Below are positions 59,910 through 64,000 of a stretch of 64,000 nt of DNA, piece by piece; position 1 is the first letter of the stretch, and each line of letters begins with the position of its first letter. The DNA comes from Amycolatopsis tolypomycina. GTDB lineage: Bacteria; Actinomycetota; Actinomycetes; Mycobacteriales; Pseudonocardiaceae. A program made the translations under genes and the position numbers. Below the pieces are notes generated by a model. The model worked only from the letters and a program-made list of their open reading frames with translations. It was not told the origin of the DNA and searched no databases. The stretch lies in the NCBI RefSeq assembly GCF_900105945.1, contig NZ_FNSO01000002.1, positions 558,001 through 622,000 on the forward strand. Direction: 5' to 3'.

Positions 59910-59915
59910 TAGATT
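59910..59915 (+). promoter_or_regulatory. -10 box of leaderless carboxypeptidase gene
   Basis: TAGATT lies 6 nt before the GTG start at 59922 with no Shine-Dalgarno. Confidence 0.45.
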
Positions 59916-59921
59916 GCGTGG

Positions 59922-61160
59922 GTGCACTCCGTTGTCTCCCGGTCGCTCAAGGTCTTCACGACGACGCTCGCCGCCGCCCTCCTGGCCCTGAGCACCCCGG
60001 CGCTGGCCGCCGCGGCACCGCAGCAGGGCCAGTGCGCGAACCGCCAGGCGCCCCCGCCGCCGGTCGACACGTCGGAGAAGCCGGCGCCGGGCAAGCAGGC
60101 CCCGCCGCCGCTGGCCGTGCCCGCGGTCCCGGCAGGCGGCGACCGGATGGCCGAGTGCGGCCTGATCACCCCGGACGGCGCGCTCAACCCGCCGGACGGC
60201 AACACCGCGGCGTCGTGGCTGGTGCAGGACCTCGACACGGGCGCGGTCATCGCGGCGAAGGACCCGCACGCCCGGCAGCGGCCCGCGTCGCTCATCAAGA
60301 CGCTGCTCGCGCTGGTCGTCGTCACCCAGCTGGACCCGCTGCAGCCGATCGTCGCGACGAAGGAGGACGCGGAGCAGGAGTGCACCTGCGTCGGCCTCGT
60401 CGCCGGCGGCCAGTACACGGTCGACCAGCTGCTGCACGGCCTGCTGATGCACTCGGGCAACGACGTCGCGCACGCGTTCGCGACCGCGCTCGGCGGGGTC
60501 GACGCCACGGTGGCGAAGATGAACGCGCTGGCCGCGAAGATCGGCGCGCTCGACACGCGGGCCGCGACCCCGTCGGGCCTGGACGGGCCGGGCATGTCGA
60601 CCTCGGCCTACGACCTCAGCCTGATCTTCCACTACGCGATGAAGCAGCCGGAGTTCGCGAAGGTCGTCGCGACGAAGAACTTCGTGTTCCCGCCGGCCGG
60701 CGGCAAGCCGGCCATCCCGATCTACAACGACAACAAGCTGCTCGGCGTCTACCCCGGCTTCCTCGGCGGCAAGACCGGGTTCACCGACGACGCCCGCCAC
60801 ACCTACGTCGGCGCGGCGCAGCGCAAGGGCAAGCGGCTCGCGGTCGTCATGCTGCGCGCCGAGCAGAAGCCGACGAAGGTGGTCGACCAGGCGGCGAAGC
60901 TGCTCGACTACGGCTTCGCGCTGGAGGCCGACCGGGCCGTGCCGGTCGGCCGGATCACCTACCAGGCGCCGGCCGCGACGCCGGCCGATTCGTCGGTGCT
61001 CGCCGAAGGCGACACGGGCAACAGCGGGACGTCCTCGGCCGCGTCGGCGGCGAAGGAGGACCCGTTCGGCGTCACCGGCTGGATCATCACGCTGGTGGTA
61101 TTCCTGATCATCGTCGGCGGGTTCGTGGTCGGGCACCAGCGCAAGAAGGCCGCGGGTTAA
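59922..61160 (+). CDS. D-alanyl-D-alanine carboxypeptidase (class C PBP, S11)
   Basis: A 412-aa envelope enzyme trimming the terminal D-Ala of peptidoglycan stem peptides. Signal peptide ~1-32, a Pro-rich linker, then the penicillin-binding domain with S123-LIK (ASLIK), S178-G-N (HSGND) and K284-TG (GGKTGFTDD). A C-terminal TM helix (WIITLVVFLIIVGGFVVGH) ends in RKKAAG, anchoring it outside the membrane. The GTG start is supported by a TAGATT box 6 nt upstream. It pairs divergently with the SCO4848-like gene. Confidence 0.95.
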   Translation: MHSVVSRSLKVFTTTLAAALLALSTPALAAAAPQQGQCANRQAPPPPVDTSEKPAPGKQAPPPLAVPAVPAGGDRMAECGLITPDGALNPPDGNTAASWLVQDLDTGAVIAAKDPHARQRPASLIKTLLALVVVTQLDPLQPIVATKEDAEQECTCVGLVAGGQYTVDQLLHGLLMHSGNDVAHAFATALGGVDATVAKMNALAAKIGALDTRAATPSGLDGPGMSTSAYDLSLIFHYAMKQPEFAKVVATKNFVFPPAGGKPAIPIYNDNKLLGVYPGFLGGKTGFTDDARHTYVGAAQRKGKRLAVVMLRAEQKPTKVVDQAAKLLDYGFALEADRAVPVGRITYQAPAATPADSSVLAEGDTGNSGTSSAASAAKEDPFGVTGWIITLVVFLIIVGGFVVGHQRKKAAG

Positions 61161-61163
61161 CTG

Positions 61164-62273
61164 TCACAGCTGGTCCGTCCGGGCCGGGACGCCGAGCAGG
61201 AGCTTGCCGGACAGCTCGTAGCTGGCCGGGTTGACCTGGAAGTGGGCGGTCGCGGTGTGGGCGTCGCGGAAGCGGCGTTGCAGCGGCGACGTCTCGTAGA
61301 TCGCCGCGCCGCCACCGAGTTCGTACATGCTTTCGGCGACTTTCGCGGCCGTGCGCGTCACGTGCGTCGCGGCCAGCCGGAGGCCGAGCCTGAGCGCGTC
61401 CGGGACCGGTTCGGTGCCCTGCGCGGCCTGCCAGGCGTCGTCGATGCTGGTGTAGAAGAGCAGTCGCGCCGCACGCAGGGCCGCCTCGGCTTCCGCGACG
61501 GCGGCCTGGGTCGCCGACCGTTCGGCCAGCGACCGGCTGGAGCCGAGCGGCCGGCGCGTCCCGGCGAGTTCGACGAGGTCGTCGATCGCGCCGCGCGCGT
61601 TGCCCAGCGCGGCGGCGGCGACCGAGAGCGCGAAGAACCCGAAGAGCGGAAACCGGTGCAGCGCAACGGCTTCCGGCGGCGGCCCGGCCATGACCGAGAA
61701 GACGCGGTGGTCCGGGACGAACAGTTCGTCGGCCACGCAGTCGTGGCTGCCGGTGCCGCGCAGGCCGGTCGTGTGCCAGGTGTCGAGCACCTCGAGGTCG
61801 GCCTTCGGCAACGCGGCGATGCACAGCGCGTTCTCGTGCACGAACCCGGCGAACAGCCAGCCGGCGTGCGGAATGCCGCTGCAGAACGCCCACCGGCCGC
61901 TCACGACGTACCCGCCGTCGGCCTTCCGCCCGGTGCCGCGCGGCGCCCAGACCCCGGCGGCGACGGTGCGCGGGTCGCCGAAGACCTCCTCGGCGCACTT
62001 CCGCGGGGCGTAGGCCGAGAGCAGGCTGCTGGTGACGGCGATCGAGACGCACCACCCGGCGGAGGCGTCCCCGCGCGCGATCGTCTCGGCGGTTTCGAGG
62101 CTGACGGCGGGCGGCGCTTCGGGGCCGCCGAGGTGGCCGGGGACGCCGGTGCGGAACAGCTGGGCGTCGGTCAGCTTCGCGACCAGTTCGGCGGGGAGGG
62201 CGCGCTGCCGTTCGGTGACGGGCGCGAGGGTCCTGGCGAGCTCGGCACACTCGCGAGCGGCGTCCAGCAGCAC
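61164..62273 (-). CDS. acyl-CoA dehydrogenase-like flavoprotein (HsaA/DszC-type)
   Basis: A 369-aa FAD/FMN enzyme of the acyl-CoA dehydrogenase fold. It has an N-terminal helical domain (VPGHLGGPEAPPAVSLETAETIARGDASAGWCVSI), a beta domain (GYVVSGRWAFCSGI) and a C-terminal bundle ending FRDAHTATAHFQVNPASYELSGKLLLG. The catalytic Glu of true dehydrogenases is not apparent, and the DASAGW/FCSGI motifs fit the flavin-dependent monooxygenase branch that uses a separate flavin reductase. GTG 62273 is chosen because AAAGGAGG is 5 nt upstream. Substrate unknown; it stands alone after the YihY gene. Confidence 0.85.
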   Translation of the reverse strand: MLLDAARECAELARTLAPVTERQRALPAELVAKLTDAQLFRTGVPGHLGGPEAPPAVSLETAETIARGDASAGWCVSIAVTSSLLSAYAPRKCAEEVFGDPRTVAAGVWAPRGTGRKADGGYVVSGRWAFCSGIPHAGWLFAGFVHENALCIAALPKADLEVLDTWHTTGLRGTGSHDCVADELFVPDHRVFSVMAGPPPEAVALHRFPLFGFFALSVAAAALGNARGAIDDLVELAGTRRPLGSSRSLAERSATQAAVAEAEAALRAARLLFYTSIDDAWQAAQGTEPVPDALRLGLRLAATHVTRTAAKVAESMYELGGGAAIYETSPLQRRFRDAHTATAHFQVNPASYELSGKLLLGVPARTDQL

Positions 62274-62292
62274 AAGACCCTCCTTTACCAGG

Positions 62293-63303
62293 TCAAGACT
62301 TCCGCCGTCCGCCGAGCCACGCAAGCAGCGCGCCGGCGCTGAAGGCCCCGGCGACGGCACCGAGGCCGGGTCCGCGCTGCACGGTGACGTTCTGCTCGAG
62401 CCGCACCGGAGGTGGCGGCGCGATGACCGTGCGTTCGTTCTCCTTGGCGGTGGCGGTCCACGCCGTGATGAGCAGCAGGAACCGCGAGACGAGGTTCGCG
62501 AAGACGAGCAACCCGATGACGGGCCCGAACAGCGCGGCCGACGGCGACTTCGTCACGCTGGCCAGGTAGATCGACCCGACCTGCTGCAGGATGACGAACC
62601 CGACGGCGGCGACGACGGCGCCCTTGACGGCACTGCGCAGCGCGACGCGTTCCCGCGGCAGGCGGGCGATGACCCAGACGAAGACGAGGGTGTTCGCGGC
62701 GAGCCCGAGCACGATGGTGGCCCCGCGCAGCAGCACGATGGCCCAGGTGGCGTGTTCGAGCCCGACGAGTTCGAGCAGGAACTGCCCGATCCCACCCCCG
62801 ACGGCGGTCAGCGCGAAGGAGACGACGAGGGCAACACCGAGCCCGATCAGCGCGACGAGGTCCTTGAGCGTCTGCTTGACGATCGGCTGCGGTTGTTTTT
62901 CCTGGCCCCACTGCGCGGTGAGGGCGTCCCGCAGGTTCGACATCCAGCCGATGCCGGAGTAGAGGGCGATGAGGAGACCGAAGATCCCGATCCCGCCGCC
63001 GGAGTCGAGCGCGCCCTTGACGATGCCGTTGACGAGGTCCTTCAGCCCGTCGGGCACGGAGTTGTTGATGCCGTCGGTGATCTTCGCGATGATCGTCTGG
63101 TCGTGGTTGACGACCAGCCCGACAACGGCGAAGGCGACCATGAACAGCGGAAAGACGGAGAGCACGCTGAAGTAGGTGATGGCGGCGGCGTAGTGGTTGC
63201 CGTACCGCTCGGTGAAGGCGTCGTTGGCCCGGATGAGGTGATCGAGCCACGGGTACTTCCACCGCAACCGCGGCAGCAGCTTTTCCTTCTCTTCAGTCGC
63301 CAC
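62293..63303 (-). CDS. YihY/BrkB-family membrane protein
   Basis: A 336-aa inner-membrane protein with six helices. The family signature NHYAAAITYFSVLSVFPLFMVAFAVVG is near the N-terminus. IALYSGIGWMSNLRDALTAQWG and FGPVIGLLVFANLVSRFLLLITAWTATA are also typical. Once confused with RNase BN; its function is unknown. A Pro-rich tail (VIAPPPPVRLEQN) and a final small hydrophobic segment follow. GTG start with a TAGCGT box 6 nt upstream and no Shine-Dalgarno. The acyl-CoA-dehydrogenase gene lies 19 bp downstream, likely in the same transcript. Confidence 0.92.
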   Translation of the reverse strand: MATEEKEKLLPRLRWKYPWLDHLIRANDAFTERYGNHYAAAITYFSVLSVFPLFMVAFAVVGLVVNHDQTIIAKITDGINNSVPDGLKDLVNGIVKGALDSGGGIGIFGLLIALYSGIGWMSNLRDALTAQWGQEKQPQPIVKQTLKDLVALIGLGVALVVSFALTAVGGGIGQFLLELVGLEHATWAIVLLRGATIVLGLAANTLVFVWVIARLPRERVALRSAVKGAVVAAVGFVILQQVGSIYLASVTKSPSAALFGPVIGLLVFANLVSRFLLLITAWTATAKENERTVIAPPPPVRLEQNVTVQRGPGLGAVAGAFSAGALLAWLGGRRKS

Positions 63304-63309
63304 CGTGAA

Positions 63310-63315
63310 ACGCTA
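63310..63315 (-). promoter_or_regulatory. -10 box of leaderless yihY gene
   Basis: TAGCGT on the minus strand lies 6 nt before the GTG start (63303); no Shine-Dalgarno. Confidence 0.4.
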
Positions 63316-63338
63316 ACCACGCACGGTGAACCCCGCAA

Positions 63339-63358
63339 CGCGAGCGGCTCACGTGAGG
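63339..63358. repeat. 20-bp direct repeat, copy 1
   Basis: CGCGAGCGGCTCACGTGAGG, identical to 63839-63858 exactly 500 bp away. The pair brackets the IS30 remnant and element copy B. Confidence 0.9.
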
Positions 63359-63394
63359 GAGGTTCGCCCTGTTCTGTCCACGGGCTCGGCTCTG

Positions 63395-63504
63395 TCCACA
63401 GCCTCGGCCGGTTGTGGACAGGAGGTTCGTTTCGGGCCGCGAAAACCGGGTTCGTCGGTGGGGGCCGATAGACTGGACTTGGGCACGCCCCCCAGGGAGG
63501 GCGG
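63395..63504. repeat. ~110-bp repeated element, copy B, with DnaA-box-like motifs
   Basis: Counterpart of 38961-39068. It is preceded and entered by three near-consensus DnaA boxes: CTGTCCACG (63374-63382), CTGTCCACA (63392-63400) and TGTGGACAG (63413-63421). GGCCGATAGACTGGACT at 63463-63479 matches copy A at the same spacing. No gene directly follows; a transposase remnant does. Confidence 0.75.
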
Positions 63505-63601
63505 GAGCGATCTGCGGTTCCGGGGGTGGTGGCAACACCTGAGTGTTCAGGGGTTGCCTCGTGTCCAGACTGGATCGAGATCGTGCCCCGGCTGAGGTGT
63601 C

Positions 63602-63848
63602 CTCGCGTTCTTGAGTTTGGACGAGCGGATCAGGATCACTGACCGCCTCCGACAGCCCGGGATCTCGCTGCGGGCGATCGCGGCCGGGCTGGGCGTCCGG
63701 TCTCGACGGTCAGCCGGGAGCCGGCCCGCAATCAGCGGCCCGATGGCTGCCGGCCCCACACCACGCACGAGCGGACCACTGAGCGGTGCGTCCGCGGCCG
63801 ACTTGCCGGAAGCCCGGCGGAACGGCCGGGCAACCGTTCGCGAGCGGC
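63602..63848 (+). pseudogene. IS30-type transposase N-terminal remnant, frameshifted
   Basis: FLSLDERIRITDRLRQPGISLRAIAAGLGVRS (63608-63703) is the N-terminal HTH of IS30 transposases. It continues after a shift near 63698-63702 as STVSREPARNQRPDGCRPHT and HERTTER in another frame, the expected next part of the HTH and linker. The catalytic DDE core is absent and no start codon or terminal inverted repeats are evident. It is a decayed fragment. Confidence 0.75.
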
Positions 63849-63858
63849 TCACGTGAGG
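63839..63858. repeat. 20-bp direct repeat, copy 2 (overlaps gene end)
   Basis: Identical to 63339-63358. It contains the stop codon (63849-63851) of the partial gene at the window edge. Confidence 0.9.
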
Positions 63859-64000
63859 AAGGCCAGCAGGGCGGGGTAGGCGTCCGCCGCGGTGAGGACA
63901 CGTGCTCGGCGGCTCGCGGCGAACGCGGCCACCTCGTCGTAGGCGCGGTTCAGCTCCGGCTCGGTCAGCGGTGCCACCGTCTCGATCCCCGACGAGCCGC
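63849..64000 (-). CDS. 3' end of an unknown protein gene (truncated by window edge)
   Basis: An open minus-strand frame enters from the right edge and ends at TGA 63851-63849. The ~49 visible residues are helical and Ala-rich: VAPLTEPELNRAYDEVAAF, ASRRARVLTAADAYPALLAF. Codon use is typical of the genome. I do not recognise the family from this tail. It lies upstream of yihY in the same direction; the inserted 500 bp now separates them. Confidence 0.6.
   Translation of the reverse strand, partial: GSSGIETVAPLTEPELNRAYDEVAAFAASRRARVLTAADAYPALLAFLT

Noticed and set aside
63611..63856. Intact IS30 transposase gene
   Set aside because: Only the N-terminal HTH is present, with a frameshift and no DDE core.

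Overview
The window is very GC-rich actinobacterial DNA. Codons end mostly in G or C, start codons are often GTG, and many genes overlap by ATGA, GTGA or TGATG. The gene set fits a Pseudonocardiaceae member, most likely Amycolatopsis or a close relative. Support includes sdhCDAB, a penicillin-binding carboxypeptidase beside an SCO4848-type membrane protein, a nucleoside-salvage operon, CYP105-like P450s, and short palindromic intergenic repeats of several kinds. The genus assignment is inference from family knowledge, not from a search. No rRNA, tRNA, CRISPR or intact mobile element was seen.

Layout. 1-4.7 kb: the 3' end of a DUF6545-type membrane protein, an amidohydrolase, a small membrane protein, an unusual histidyl-tRNA synthetase and a HEAT-repeat-like protein. 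4.8-6.7 kb: an OmpR-type two-component system. 6.7-11.8 kb: a tightly overlapping minus-strand operon of FAD monooxygenase, FMN alpha-hydroxyacid oxidase, divergent P450 and cation/proton antiporter. No named pathway is known to me for this combination, so it is the best candidate for an undescribed system. 12-14 kb: MerR/aldo-keto reductase and a divergent TetR. 14-19.3 kb: an ECF sigma factor with a membrane partner, a GT-C membrane protein, a pentapeptide protein, upp and a PTP-like protein. 19.4-23.5 kb: a DUF1707 protein, then deoC with an aldehyde dehydrogenase and a truncated ALDH-like partner, which together would take deoxyribose 5-phosphate to acetate. 23.5-28 kb: a secreted GH12-like lipoprotein, TetR, and two tandem P450s with a 3Fe-4S ferredoxin. 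28-33.2 kb: a polyol/sugar ABC importer lacking an ATPase, a zinc dehydrogenase and a divergent SorC-type regulator. 33.3-38.8 kb: HxlR/oxidoreductase, a Ski2-like helicase and an acidic protein. 39-41.5 kb: an MFS transporter and adenosine deaminase. 41.7-43.6 kb: a coiled-coil protein and a small secreted protein. 43.6-50.4 kb: deoA, cdd, two permeases, ATPase and BMP lipoprotein, forming a nucleoside uptake and salvage operon. 51-53 kb: GH27 alpha-galactosidase. 53.5-56.9 kb: sdhCDAB. 57-63.3 kb: a membrane protein, subtilase, SCO4848-like protein, D-Ala-D-Ala carboxypeptidase, acyl-CoA dehydrogenase-like flavoprotein and YihY. The end holds an IS30 transposase remnant and the tail of an unknown gene.

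Themes. Nucleoside catabolism runs through the window: BMP importer, Cdd, DeoA, Ada, Upp, DeoC and ALDH can scavenge nucleosides, recover bases and burn the deoxyribose, with SDH downstream in central metabolism. Many genes lack a Shine-Dalgarno and have a TANNNT -10 box 6-7 nt before the start codon, so they look leaderless. Gene ends carry several unrelated short repeat families built alike as palindromes or head-to-head arrays. An 11-bp palindrome, TCCA-N3-TGGA, recurs inside coding regions where it forces rare codons. Two ~108-bp copies of a DnaA-box-bearing element lie at 39.0 and 63.4 kb.
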